This document shows positions 40,887 to 48,699 of a stretch of 64,000 nt of DNA, one piece after another. Position numbers and translations under genes: made by a program. A model generated the notes under the pieces. That model was not told where the DNA came from. It did no database searches and saw only the letters and a list, made by a program, of their open reading frames with translations. The stretch comes from Nocardia flavorosea (GTDB taxonomy: Bacteria > Actinomycetota > Actinomycetes > Mycobacteriales > Mycobacteriaceae): contig NZ_JADLQL010000002.1 in the NCBI RefSeq assembly GCF_015477805.1, positions 1,364,001 to 1,428,000 on the forward strand. Reading direction: 5' to 3'. Every line of letters begins with the position of its first letter. The first letter of the stretch is position 1.

Positions 40887-41694
40887 TCCGGGCTGGCTCG
40901 CGGACGTACTCCGCGACGCCGGCCTCAAGGTGATCGAGCACGACGGCTGGCGCAACCGCGGGCACGGCGATTTCCGCGATATCCGCGGGGTGCTGTGCCA
41001 TCACACCGCGGGCGGCGGGCCGAACGATTGGCGCGTCGTGCAGTACGGGCGCCGCGATCTCGCGGGTCCGCTGGCTCAGCTCGTACTCGAAAAGGACGGC
41101 ACCTTCCGCGTGATCGCGGCCGGGGTGTGCTGGCACGCGGGCCGCGGCTCACATCCCGGCTGGCCTACCGATAACGCGAACTACCACACGATCGGGATCG
41201 AGGCCGTCTCGCGCGGCACCCCGCCGTGGGACTGGACGCCCGCGCAGCTCTCGGCCTACAAGATCGGCTCGGCGGCAATCCTGCGCCGCATCGGCCGCGA
41301 TTCGCGCGATTGCGTGGCGCATCACGAGTACTCGAGCGAGGGGAAGATCGACCCGGCAGGCATCGACATGAACGCCTTCCGCCGGGATGTACAGGCATTG
41401 ATCGACAACCCGACGGGAGATGACATGACACCCGACGAACGCACGATGCTGAAGGCCGTACACAAGGAGCTGACCCAGAAGTATCCGTCCCGGTCGAAGT
41501 ACCGCAAGGACGACAAGCCTGTGGACACCCTGGCCGGGATCGTGCTGAATGTGGACGGCCGCGTCCACGAGGACCACGTCGAGCGTGAAGCGCTCAAGCG
41601 CGTCGAGTGGGCGGTGGGCCTGGTGAAGCGTGAGGCGGCCAAGGGCGACGCCGGCGCGCAGGCTGTGCTCGACCAGATCGAGGGGGCGAAGTGA
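40870..41694 (+). CDS. Endolysin, N-acetylmuramoyl-L-alanine amidase
   Basis: The 274-residue protein starts at ATG 40870, overlapping the previous gene. Residues 35-165 form an Amidase_2 domain: zinc ligands in CHHTAGGGP (H44/H45) and CVAHHEYSSEGKIDPAG, with GVCWHAG and HTIGIEAVS between. It cleaves the stem peptide from muramic acid in peptidoglycan. The C-terminal 80 residues (TPDERTMLKAVHKELTQKYP and a helical rest) may bind the cell wall or other phage proteins. Confidence 0.92.
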   Translation: MSWTGDPGWLADVLRDAGLKVIEHDGWRNRGHGDFRDIRGVLCHHTAGGGPNDWRVVQYGRRDLAGPLAQLVLEKDGTFRVIAAGVCWHAGRGSHPGWPTDNANYHTIGIEAVSRGTPPWDWTPAQLSAYKIGSAAILRRIGRDSRDCVAHHEYSSEGKIDPAGIDMNAFRRDVQALIDNPTGDDMTPDERTMLKAVHKELTQKYPSRSKYRKDDKPVDTLAGIVLNVDGRVHEDHVEREALKRVEWAVGLVKREAAKGDAGAQAVLDQIEGAK

Positions 41695-41918
41695 AAGCAC
41701 TCGATTCGATACTGAGAACAATCCGCACCGAGCCGATCCGGACCGTGCTCTGGCCGGTGCTGGGCATTGTCGTCGCCATGCTGGTAGCGCAAGGCGCGAT
41801 CACGGAATTCACGGCCGACACCGTGATAGCCCTGATTGCCGCGGTGCTGGGTATCCCGGCCGCCGAGTATGCGCGGGCGAAGGTGAGGCCACTATCCGCT
41901 GATCGGCCGGGCGAGTAG
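41691..41918 (+). CDS. Holin-like membrane protein
   Basis: The 75-residue protein starts at GTG 41691, overlapping the endolysin stop. It has two hydrophobic segments (VLWPVLGIVVAMLVAQGA and TVIALIAAVLGIPAAEY) and a charged C-terminus. Size and position next to endolysin are those of a holin. Confidence 0.75.
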   Translation: MKALDSILRTIRTEPIRTVLWPVLGIVVAMLVAQGAITEFTADTVIALIAAVLGIPAAEYARAKVRPLSADRPGE

Positions 41919-42250
41919 TGCTGGAGGGAGCGGCGCTCGGGTCGCTGCCCTGGGGAGATATCGGCCTGGTCGGTGTCTGCGCGGTACTCACGCTGACGCA
42001 GCTGCGCATGGTGATGTCGGGGAAGTTCGTTCCACGCGAACAGGTCGACATGCTGTTGACCGATCTGCGGTCACGGAATCAATTCCTGGAGCAGGCCAGC
42101 CAGACCAAGGACCTGACCATCGGTGAGCTGGTGACGCAGAACGCGAAGCTCACGGCGCAAGGCGAGTTGTCGGTGCGCCTCCTGGAATCCATATCCGTCA
42201 ACAGCAACGCCAGGTCGGGGAGCGACTATGTGGCGCCGACGCAAGAGTAA
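41918..42250 (+). CDS. One-helix membrane protein with coiled coil, lysis region
   Basis: The 110-residue protein starts at GTG 41918, sharing one base with the previous stop. A single membrane segment (IGLVGVCAVLTLTQLRMV) is followed by a coiled coil (REQVDMLLTDLRSRNQFLEQ and on). It could be a second holin, an antiholin or a spanin-like factor; no experiment-like evidence exists in the sequence. Confidence 0.65.
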   Translation: MLEGAALGSLPWGDIGLVGVCAVLTLTQLRMVMSGKFVPREQVDMLLTDLRSRNQFLEQASQTKDLTIGELVTQNAKLTAQGELSVRLLESISVNSNARSGSDYVAPTQE

Positions 42251-42437
42251 GCCCGAGGAGTCTGCGGGGGTGCGGGAGGCGCGGGCGGAAGTGGAGCGCG
42301 CCCGCGCCCAGCATCGCCGGATCACTGCGCGCCGAGGGCAGGTGGATGCGATCGCCGAGGAGCTGCGGCTGGCGATCGACCGCAACCATTTCGGGGAATC
42401 GATCGAACTTGCGCTGAGGAGGAAGGCGTCGTCGTGA
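42228..42437 (+). CDS. Small coiled-coil protein
   Basis: The 69-residue basic protein starts at ATG 42228, inside the end of the previous gene. It is almost wholly helical (REARAEVERARAQHRRITAR, then VDAIAEELRLAIDRNHFGES). Small proteins of this type are common in the lysis region of actinophages. Function unknown. Confidence 0.62.
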   Translation: MWRRRKSKPEESAGVREARAEVERARAQHRRITARRGQVDAIAEELRLAIDRNHFGESIELALRRKASS

Positions 42438-42823
42438 GTCCTCACCTGAGCCATATCGTCGTCGCGCTGACCACAGTTGCCGGGGTTCTCGCTGTGATCC
42501 TCGTGCCGGATCACAACGCGGTCAGCGCTGGAATGCTCGCGTCGATCGGTGTGCTGTCGAGCGCGTTCGTCGCGGTCTATGCGTGGCGGTCGAATTGGCG
42601 GTCCACTGCGGCCGGCCGCAACATCATGCGCCTCATGCTGTGCATCGCAGCGATCGCGGCACACGGCACAGCGAACGCGCTGACCGACGCCGGGTACTGG
42701 GGCCGCGAATATATCCGCCCCCTACTGCTCCTCGGGGTAGCGGTGACGATCCTGAATCTCCTGCTGCGGCTGGTGTGGATGCAGCGTGACAAGAACGTGG
42801 AGGGCTCCGAGTGGCATCCCTGA
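42434..42823 (+). CDS. Polytopic membrane protein, lysis region
   Basis: The 129-residue protein starts at GTG 42434 (four-base overlap). Three to four hydrophobic segments are visible (IVVALTTVAGVLAVILVP, AGMLASIGVLSSAFVAVYA, IMRLMLCIAAIAAHG, IRPLLLLGVAVTILNLLLRL). It may be a further holin-like or superinfection-related membrane protein. Confidence 0.65.
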   Translation: MSPHLSHIVVALTTVAGVLAVILVPDHNAVSAGMLASIGVLSSAFVAVYAWRSNWRSTAAGRNIMRLMLCIAAIAAHGTANALTDAGYWGREYIRPLLLLGVAVTILNLLLRLVWMQRDKNVEGSEWHP

Positions 42824-44181
42824 CCCCATTGAAGTACGGCAAGGTCGTCGGCCGTTTCCTGGCGAACATCGTGGACGGCCCGGACATCGAGGATCTGCCC
42901 GAGTTTCCACCGCTGTCGGGGACGTTGACGTTCACCGCGGGCGCGCCCAAGGTGCTGGTGGCTACGGCCGAGCCGGACCCGGCCACGTATGTGCAGCTGC
43001 CGCAGCACTACAAGGTGAGCTTGGATGAGTTCGGTTACCTGACGTGGCGCGGTGACCGTGGGGTGAAGCTGGTGGCGCCCACGGCGGACACCACCAATCC
43101 CAGCGGCTGGACGTGGCGGGTGACCTTCGACCTCAACTATGAGGGCTCGCCGGTCAACATCGCCCCGTTCAGCTTCCTTGTCCCGGAGTATGAGCCAGGG
43201 CCAGACCCCGAGAATCCAGATGCAGGTTCGTCCGGCCTGGTGGACTTGACGCTGGTATCTCCGGTGCCGGCGAGCAATGGCGAGGCCGTAGTGCGCGGCT
43301 TGTCCGTTGTGGGCGTGAGCCTGGTCGGTGATGCGCTGGTGTTCGAGCTGGACAACGGGGAAGACCTCGACCCAGTGACGATCCCACAGATCGAGGCCGC
43401 GACCAACGCTGCCGCCGCGGCAGCGGCCAGCGAGACCGCAGCCGAGACCGCGGCGACGGACGCTGCAGCGGCGGTCAACTCGTTCGACCTGACCGTCGGC
43501 ACCGTGACTACCGGCGCACCGGGCGACCCGGCTGCCGTGGCCGTATATGGCGGTCCTCCCGGGTGGACTATGGACGTGACCCTGCCGAAGGGCGATACGG
43601 GCGAAGTAGGCCCATCCGCGCCGGACGCCACCGGCAGCACGAAGGGCATCCTGCAGTTCGGTGGGGTGCTGGCCGGGTCGACCGCGACCAGTCAGACTCT
43701 CGCGGCCGGTTCGGTGACCGAGGCGATGATCGCCGATGATGCGGTGACTTCGGCTCAGATCGCGGCGGACGCTGTCGGCGCGGCCGAGCTGGCGGACGGC
43801 GCAGTCGATACCGCGGCAATTGCGGATCTCGCGGTGACCGCCGGCAAGATCGCAGCAAACGCGATCACCGGCGCGCAAATCGCCGACAACGCCATCGGCG
43901 CGGCCGAGCTGGCGGACGGCGCAGTCGATACCGCGGCGATCGGGGACGGGCAGGTCACCTCGGCCAAGATCGCCGACGGCACCATCGTCAACGGCGACAT
44001 CGCCACCGGCGCCGCGATCGCACTCGCGAAAATGGCGGCGGGAATCATGGCGTTTCAGAAGAACGGCACCCCGACCAGCGTCACAGTCTGGGCGGGCACC
44101 GAGGCGCAATACACCGCGCTCATCGCCACTCAGCCGGGCGGCGTGGAACAGGCCGACTGGATCTACCTGCGGGGCGCGTGA
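42811..44181 (+). CDS. Tail fibre protein with decapeptide-like repeats
   Basis: The 456-residue protein starts at GTG 42811, overlapping the previous gene by 13 bases. The N-terminal 120 residues form a beta domain. A coiled-coil patch (AATNAAAAAAASETAAETAA) follows. Residues about 305-405 consist of roughly ten-residue repeats (AIADxAV/AAxLADGAVD), typical of trimeric fibre shafts. A perfect 43-bp duplication (43775-43817 and 43895-43937) lies within this repeat. It likely reads host surface structures. Confidence 0.78.
   Translation: MASLTPLKYGKVVGRFLANIVDGPDIEDLPEFPPLSGTLTFTAGAPKVLVATAEPDPATYVQLPQHYKVSLDEFGYLTWRGDRGVKLVAPTADTTNPSGWTWRVTFDLNYEGSPVNIAPFSFLVPEYEPGPDPENPDAGSSGLVDLTLVSPVPASNGEAVVRGLSVVGVSLVGDALVFELDNGEDLDPVTIPQIEAATNAAAAAAASETAAETAATDAAAAVNSFDLTVGTVTTGAPGDPAAVAVYGGPPGWTMDVTLPKGDTGEVGPSAPDATGSTKGILQFGGVLAGSTATSQTLAAGSVTEAMIADDAVTSAQIAADAVGAAELADGAVDTAAIADLAVTAGKIAANAITGAQIADNAIGAAELADGAVDTAAIGDGQVTSAKIADGTIVNGDIATGAAIALAKMAAGIMAFQKNGTPTSVTVWAGTEAQYTALIATQPGGVEQADWIYLRGA
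43775..43937. repeat. 43-bp perfect direct repeat, 120 bases apart, in the tail fibre gene
   Basis: Bases 43775-43817 and 43895-43937 are identical over 43 positions, with a start-to-start distance of exactly 120 (40 codons). Both encode IGAAELADGAVDTAA-like repeats. The frame-preserving spacing suggests growth or shrinkage of the fibre by recombination. Confidence 0.85.
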
Positions 44182-44702
44182 TGCCGAAGATATCCGGGCT
44201 CGGGCTGGGCGAGATCAAGAAGGTAAGCGGGCTGGGCCTTGGGAATATCAGGAAGGTGAGCGGCCTCGGGCTGGGGCTGATCTGGCAGTCGATCTCACAG
44301 CTCGGAATGACCAAGAATGGCGCGTTCCTGATACAGAGTTCGTACGGGACCGTGACCGGCTGGACACCGGATGCGGGAACCACTTTGTCGGGTGACGGGA
44401 TCCTAGTCACGACGGCCGGCACCTACACCATCCAAACGAATCTGACCGTGGCAAACAGTAGCTTCCTGAATCGGGATGTAACACTGCGGCTGGCACGCAC
44501 CGTCTCGGGTACAACGACCACCCTGATCACCGGTACTACCTTGACGTTCGGTAGCTCTGGGTCGCCGAAGGCGTACCCGCTGTCACACGGGGCTACCGCG
44601 TACAGCGTCGGTGACATCGTCACGCTGCAGGCGGATTCCAGCGACAACAACGACATGTCTGTTGTCACTGGCGGGACCATCCGCATGATCCCCGCATCCT
44701 GA
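44181..44702 (+). CDS. Tail fibre tip/accessory protein
   Basis: The 173-residue protein starts at ATG 44181 (GTG 44178 overlapping the previous stop is possible). The N-terminus has three near-copies of SGLGLGxIxKV ending in LIW, a motif common in actinophage tail proteins. The rest is a beta-sandwich-like domain (GTYTIQTNLTVANSSF, RLARTVSGTTTTLITG), resembling receptor-binding domains of the C1q/TNF type. Function inferred from context. Confidence 0.65.
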   Translation: MPKISGLGLGEIKKVSGLGLGNIRKVSGLGLGLIWQSISQLGMTKNGAFLIQSSYGTVTGWTPDAGTTLSGDGILVTTAGTYTIQTNLTVANSSFLNRDVTLRLARTVSGTTTTLITGTTLTFGSSGSPKAYPLSHGATAYSVGDIVTLQADSSDNNDMSVVTGGTIRMIPAS

Positions 44703-44715
44703 AATCCCCCGCAGC

Positions 44716-44749
44716 AAACCGCCCTGACCGAGAACGGTCGGGGCGGTTT
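44716..44749. terminator. Strong hairpin ending the late operon
   Basis: AAACCGCCCTGACCG pairs with CGGTCGGGGCGGTTT in a 15-bp stem with one T-G pair and an AGAA loop. It lies between the last tail gene (plus) and a convergent gene (minus), so it could serve both. There is only a short pyrimidine tail. Confidence 0.78.
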
Positions 44750-44767
44750 CGCCCTATCTGCGGCCGG

Positions 44768-45289
44768 TCAGCGGGTCAGCTCGACGACGCAGGCGTCAAC
44801 GGCAGCGATCGCGGGATCCGCCGACGAGACACCGATATCCGAGGCTTTGGGATAGCTCGAGCTATTCCGCGCCCCACCGGTCGCAGCAAACACCCCGCCG
44901 CCACGCAGTATCCATACGTCCGACCGGCTTTCCATCTCGCCCGCAGTGTCGACGATCGTCGCACCGAAATACGTCGTACCGGCGTCGTTGATCACGGTTG
45001 CGTTCGTGAGAGTCTGGCCGTCGACGGTGAGGCCGGCCGCGACCATGGCGACGATGTCCTCAGCCGCCGGTGCGCATCGTGGATCAGGCACCACGGGGAC
45101 CGTTGCGGTCGACGGTGCGACGACCGCGGTGGTCGTGGCCGGCGCGTCCGCGGTATCGGTCTGGTCGCCGCCCGCGATCGCGCCGACGATCACGATCAGT
45201 GCGATCACTGCGAGCGCGGATCCGGTTGCGATGAGAATCATCTTGTTCGTGCGCCGGCGTCTGTCCGTCTGGTCGTCCGGTGTGGTCAT
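44768..45289 (-). CDS. Membrane-anchored exported protein, prophage cargo
   Basis: The 173-residue protein is read from ATG 45289, with AGGGGA upstream; the open frame continues further but without a binding site. After a basic start (TDRRRRTNKM) comes one membrane helix (ILIATGSALAVIALIVIVGA), a Thr/Ala/Pro-rich linker and a small domain with two cysteines (DPRCAPAAEDIVAMVAAGLT and VDACVVELTR). It is orientated against the late genes and likely expressed in the lysogen, changing the host surface or blocking other phages (inference). Confidence 0.7.
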   Translation of the reverse strand: MTTPDDQTDRRRRTNKMILIATGSALAVIALIVIVGAIAGGDQTDTADAPATTTAVVAPSTATVPVVPDPRCAPAAEDIVAMVAAGLTVDGQTLTNATVINDAGTTYFGATIVDTAGEMESRSDVWILRGGGVFAATGGARNSSSYPKASDIGVSSADPAIAAVDACVVELTR

Positions 45290-45319
45290 GCTGTCCCCTG
45301 GTTCGTTGTGGGGGCACGA

Positions 45320-45360
45320 GAATGCGCCCCCGCTGATCGATGATCGGCGGGGGCGCATTC
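45320..45360. terminator. Long perfect hairpin
   Basis: GAATGCGCCCCCGC pairs perfectly with GCGGGGGCGCATTC, with further inner pairing. It lies just after the stop of the minus-strand operon 45926-45367 and upstream of the gene starting at 45289. It should end transcription of the small-gene pair. Confidence 0.75.
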
Positions 45361-45366
45361 GGCGTT

Positions 45367-45669
45367 TCAGGGCCGGGCGAATCGGTCGTCGCCGTCGAGT
45401 AGCTCACCGCCTGCGATCACCACGTCGACCAGTTCGGCGAGCGCGAGCCATTCCCGGGCGGCCCATACTGCGTCCGGGGTCAGGTATGGGATGACGACTA
45501 CCTCGGCGCGGTGGTCGAGGATGTGCTCGACGGCGATCATCACGGCCAGCCGAGGATGTTCGGTCTCGGTTGTGACGGTGAAGACCACTTCCAGTTCGTG
45601 CTGCTCGGTGCACTTGTCGATATCACCGGGGTCGGTCTCGTCGCGGCGCAGCACGATCGCGCGCCTCAC
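45367..45669 (-). CDS. Small cassette protein, homologue of 7079-7393
   Basis: The 100-residue protein begins MRRAIVLRRDETDPGDIDKC and is clearly related to the host-flank protein at 7079-7393 (VVFTVTTETEHPRLAVMIA, HRAEVVVIPYLT, VWAAREWLALAELVDV). It overlaps the upstream gene by four bases. Function unknown. It is part of a cassette with the small gene upstream and, divergently, the DUF6879/XRE genes. Confidence 0.78.
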   Translation of the reverse strand: MRRAIVLRRDETDPGDIDKCTEQHELEVVFTVTTETEHPRLAVMIAVEHILDHRAEVVVIPYLTPDAVWAAREWLALAELVDVVIAGGELLDGDDRFARP

Positions 45670-45926
45670 GGTCGGATCGCCTGCGTGTAGTCCATCGCCG
45701 CGCTGTACCGCGGGCAGTCGTGGTGTTTGGCGTGCACGGCGAGGATCTGGTGCGCGTGCGCGTAGGAGTTGATCGGGCCGACGCCGGCGCGGCAGCCGGC
45801 GGGGTGATCGAGTGCGCGGAGCCCGTCGAGGGTGCGCTGGATCAACCCGCGGTTGGTGTTGTGCCAGCGTTGGAGTGTGGCGGCCCGGGCCGGTGTCCGG
45901 ACCGGGAGCAGGGTCGGCTTGCTCAT
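45666..45926 (-). CDS. Small cassette protein, first gene of the minus-strand pair
   Basis: The 86-residue protein is read from ATG 45926 (GGGGAGA upstream). It has a basic helical start (PVRTPARAATLQRWHNTNRG), a central helix (DGLRALDHPAGCRAGVGPIN) and a histidine-rich end (HAHQILAVHAKHHDCP). No family recognised. It is translationally coupled to the next gene. Confidence 0.65.
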   Translation of the reverse strand: MSKPTLLPVRTPARAATLQRWHNTNRGLIQRTLDGLRALDHPAGCRAGVGPINSYAHAHQILAVHAKHHDCPRYSAAMDYTQAIRP

Positions 45927-46072
45927 GGTGTCGTCTCCCCAGGGCGAGGCGGTAGTGGTGAGCGCCCCGGCGCTGGATCGTCGGCCGACGGTATGCGACA
46001 CGGCATCGGGGATAAGAGAGCCGACGCCGGGGCTAAGACGACGGTATGAACCAGACCGCCCCGCGGGCTACA

Positions 46073-46092
46073 AAAGTGCCAGAAAGTGCCAG
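46073..46092. promoter_or_regulatory. Tandem 10-bp repeat between divergent cassette operons
   Basis: AAAGTGCCAG occurs twice head to tail, one helical turn apart. It lies between the starts of the minus-strand pair (45926) and the plus-strand operon (46167). It is a candidate binding site for the XRE regulator at 47004. Confidence 0.5.
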
Positions 46093-46166
46093 AACCATTG
46101 CACCAGCGATGATTTACCTGGGACTATGGAACTCATCCCACGCACTCCTTTGCAAAGGTGACCATC

Positions 46167-46493
46167 ATGCACGTCAGATTCCTCGGCGGCCCCAGCGGCG
46201 GGCAAGGCTCTCCCCGTCTTTACGAAACCGACCGCGGCACATTCGCTGTCCAGGGCTGGAAAACCGACCACGACGACCGCATCGAGATCCCCCATCGCCT
46301 GCTCTTCCACACCGAACCCGGGACATGCATTGCCGGACTGCAGGACACCGGACACGGGACGTTCCTGCTGACCGGTACCCCGATCACCGATTCGGAAGCG
46401 TTGGCGATCATGAAGATTCCCGGCCACGAAGCCGCCGTCGAGGTCCCCATCGGGCAGGAGGTGACGCCGGATGCGCCAAGTCCTCGGCGGTGA
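46167..46493 (+). CDS. Hypothetical protein, first gene of the DUF6879/XRE operon
   Basis: The 108-residue protein is read from ATG 46167 (AAAGGTGA upstream; GTG 46158 possible). It is beta-rich (MHVRFLGGPSGGQGSPRLYE, then RLLFHTEPGTCIAG). No family recognised. It overlaps the next gene by 23 bases, so the three genes to 47837 look like one operon. Confidence 0.62.
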   Translation: MHVRFLGGPSGGQGSPRLYETDRGTFAVQGWKTDHDDRIEIPHRLLFHTEPGTCIAGLQDTGHGTFLLTGTPITDSEALAIMKIPGHEAAVEVPIGQEVTPDAPSPRR

Positions 46494-47007
46494 TCCGTTC
46501 GACCGGCTTCTCGACGAGGCGAAAACGTCTGCGTTCCACCTCGAAACCAGTGACGACTACCTGGCGGAGACGGAGTCGGAGTCGCTTCGCCAGTGGCGGG
46601 AAGACGAGTCCAGCGATCCCGGCGGGGAGTGGTTCGATTCGTGGACCGATCAGGTCCGGCGGATGACCGAGCGCGGTGTCACAATGCGGCGTGTCCGGAT
46701 CGTCAGCGAGCCACACACCGTCTACACCCGGTATCTGCTGGCGCTTGCCCGGCACAACGAGGCGGCCGGTGAACAGGTCCGGTACCTCGCCCGCCAAGAC
46801 GCGCACCCGGCGGACGCCGCGAGTGACGATTTCTGGCTGCTCGACAACCGTCTCGTGTCGTTCAGCCTGTTCGACGACCGCGGATTCTGGATCGGCGGGG
46901 CAGTGACCGAGGACCCGGTTCTCGTCAGCAACGCGATGGCCATACGCGACCGGGTGCTGGCCGCGGCGGTCCCGTCGGACATCTACCGGAGCCGGCACTC
47001 CCCGTGA
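46471..47007 (+). CDS. DUF6879 family protein
   Basis: The 178-residue protein starts at ATG 46471 (GGAGG upstream). It has the DUF6879 order: FDRLLDEAKTSAFHLETSDDY, then a W-rich acidic segment, RGVTMRRVRIVSEPHTVYTR, YLARQDA and FWLLDNRLVSFSLFDDRGFW. Proteins of this family usually occur beside an XRE/DUF5753 regulator in actinobacteria, exactly as here, and the pair is thought to work together; the biochemical role is not known. Confidence 0.82.
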   Translation: MRQVLGGDPFDRLLDEAKTSAFHLETSDDYLAETESESLRQWREDESSDPGGEWFDSWTDQVRRMTERGVTMRRVRIVSEPHTVYTRYLLALARHNEAAGEQVRYLARQDAHPADAASDDFWLLDNRLVSFSLFDDRGFWIGGAVTEDPVLVSNAMAIRDRVLAAAVPSDIYRSRHSP

Positions 47008-47837
47008 CCGATGTTCTGCGGCTCAGGCAAGCTCTGGGCGCGCGTCTCCGCGAGCTTCGTAGGGACGCGGGCCTGGACGGCCGCCAGTTCAGTCTCGCGG
47101 CCGGCTGGCACTGGTCGAAGACGTCACGGATCGAAACTGGTAAGCGCACACCGTCGGAGACCGATATCGGTGTCTGGTGCGAGGTGTGCGATGCGCGGCT
47201 GGCGAAACCGGATCTGGTGGCCGCGCTGCGCAATCTGGAAGCTCAGTGGACGGAATGGAAGCGGGTCGCGGCATCCGGGCACGCCCGCCGGCAGAAACGG
47301 GCTGTCGAGATCGAGGGGCAGGCCCGGCTGCAGCGCGTCTATGCGCCGGTGGTGTTGCCGGGGCTGTTGCAGACCGAGGACTACGCCCGTGCGGTACTCG
47401 CCCAGTGCATCCGGTTCCTGGACACCCCCGATGATCTCGAGGCGGCGGTTGCGGCGAGGATGCAGCGGCAGTTGGTCCTGGATCAGATCCGGCACCGGTT
47501 CGTGCTCTTGGCCGACGAGGCCGCCCTGTACAAGACGGTCGGCGACGATGCCGTGATGGCCGGCCAGCTCCGGCACCTGCTTGACACCGCGTTCGACAAT
47601 CCTCGGCTCATCTTCGGTGTGGTGCCGCTGACTGCCGAGTTCACCTACATCACGACGTCCTTCGACATCCTGGACAACCGGGTCGCGATGATCGAGACCA
47701 TCAGCGCAGAGCTGACGGTGGTGACGGCGTCGGAGCTGGCGCTGTATGAGAAGGCATGGAAGGCGCTGAGCAAACAGGCGGCGTACGGCGACCGCGCCCG
47801 GGAGCTGATCACAGTCGCACTGGAGAAGCGCACCTAA
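47004..47837 (+). CDS. XRE regulator with DUF5753 domain
   Basis: The 277-residue protein starts at GTG 47004, overlapping the DUF6879 stop. Residues 8-65 form an XRE HTH (LGARLRELRRDAGLDGRQFS, SKTSRIETGKRTPSETDI). Residues 105-275 match DUF5753, with the hallmark PGLLQTEDYARAVL and later FTYITTSFDILDN. Such regulators pair with DUF397 or DUF6879 proteins across actinobacteria (Scr1-like). Here the pair is carried by a prophage. Confidence 0.88.
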   Translation: MTDVLRLRQALGARLRELRRDAGLDGRQFSLAAGWHWSKTSRIETGKRTPSETDIGVWCEVCDARLAKPDLVAALRNLEAQWTEWKRVAASGHARRQKRAVEIEGQARLQRVYAPVVLPGLLQTEDYARAVLAQCIRFLDTPDDLEAAVAARMQRQLVLDQIRHRFVLLADEAALYKTVGDDAVMAGQLRHLLDTAFDNPRLIFGVVPLTAEFTYITTSFDILDNRVAMIETISAELTVVTASELALYEKAWKALSKQAAYGDRARELITVALEKRT

Positions 47838-47946
47838 CCCTCGGCGCACCGCGTTCTGTGATCGTTACCGCGATCTCCCGCAGATTCGACTGCAACCGAT
47901 TATCCTGGATTACAGGACATCCCCTTGAGGGATTCCCACCCGCCTT

Positions 47947-47970
47947 CGACCCCGCCAGCGTGCGGGGTCG
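47947..47970. terminator. Hairpin between convergent genes
   Basis: CGACCCCGC and GCGGGGTCG form a perfect 9-bp stem with a six-base loop. It lies between the XRE-DUF5753 gene (plus) and the DUF3800 gene (minus) and can stop transcription from either side. Confidence 0.68.
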
Positions 47971-47991
47971 TCGTGCGTCTGGAGACGAATA

Positions 47992-48699
47992 TCACAATGG
48001 CCAGTAACGCACAGAGCCGCGGGCCCGCAAATCTTCCAGCATGTCCCAGAGTTCGGCATAGAACGCCCTGGTCTTCTCGTGCTCCGCCGGATGCCGGTGC
48101 CTGTTGAGGACGTAGGTGACCATATCCACCGCCTGCACCATCCTGCTGTGACAGGACGGAGCGAAGTGCAAGGTATCGGCGATCCGCGGCAGCCGTGAAG
48201 GCGTGTACCCGCCCGTTCCGTTTCTCCGGTAGTCCTGCAGTTTCTCTCGGTAGACATCCCGGTTCTGAACCTCGTCGCAGATGCACAGGATGTGCTGATC
48301 TTGGTTCTTCGCGTGGACGTTGAGCTTTTCCAGGGTGAACTTCAGCGACCATTCGTGCGGGTCGTTGCTGGCATGCCAATCGACCTTGCGCTCGATGAGT
48401 CCGCCACGAAACCATGCCAGATCCTCGAACGACGCGATAGTTTCCACGGCGTCTCGGTAGACGGATACCCGGGCCCGGGCCTTCCCCTTCAGGGGCTCCC
48501 AGTGACCGCTCCCGGCGTCGACCTCGTATCCATGGAGTTCAGCATCCTCGTCAAGTTCGGGAAACCTATCGACGGCACGCTCCACTACTTCGTCCAGAGC
48601 GGCTGTTATTTCGGGAATGGAGTCGGCCGGGCAGGCCAGCGCGGAAACCCAATGCTCCTCTCCGCGCTTGTAAGTTTCGTCGATGTAGGCCAGAAGCAC
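47992..48699 (-). CDS. DUF3800 domain protein
   Basis: The 235-residue protein opens with MLLAYIDETYKRGEEHWVSA, the YIDE(S/T) signature of DUF3800. It later has the acidic strand ILCICDEV and, near residues 183-200, PSCHSRMVQAVDMVTYVLNR, the conserved Q-x-x-D-x-x-x-Y region. DUF3800 proteins have an RNase H-like fold pattern and often occur on mobile elements. The gene is the last before attR and is oriented inward. A role in nucleic acid processing or exclusion of other phages is inferred. Confidence 0.82.
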   Translation of the reverse strand: MLLAYIDETYKRGEEHWVSALACPADSIPEITAALDEVVERAVDRFPELDEDAELHGYEVDAGSGHWEPLKGKARARVSVYRDAVETIASFEDLAWFRGGLIERKVDWHASNDPHEWSLKFTLEKLNVHAKNQDQHILCICDEVQNRDVYREKLQDYRRNGTGGYTPSRLPRIADTLHFAPSCHSRMVQAVDMVTYVLNRHRHPAEHEKTRAFYAELWDMLEDLRARGSVRYWPL

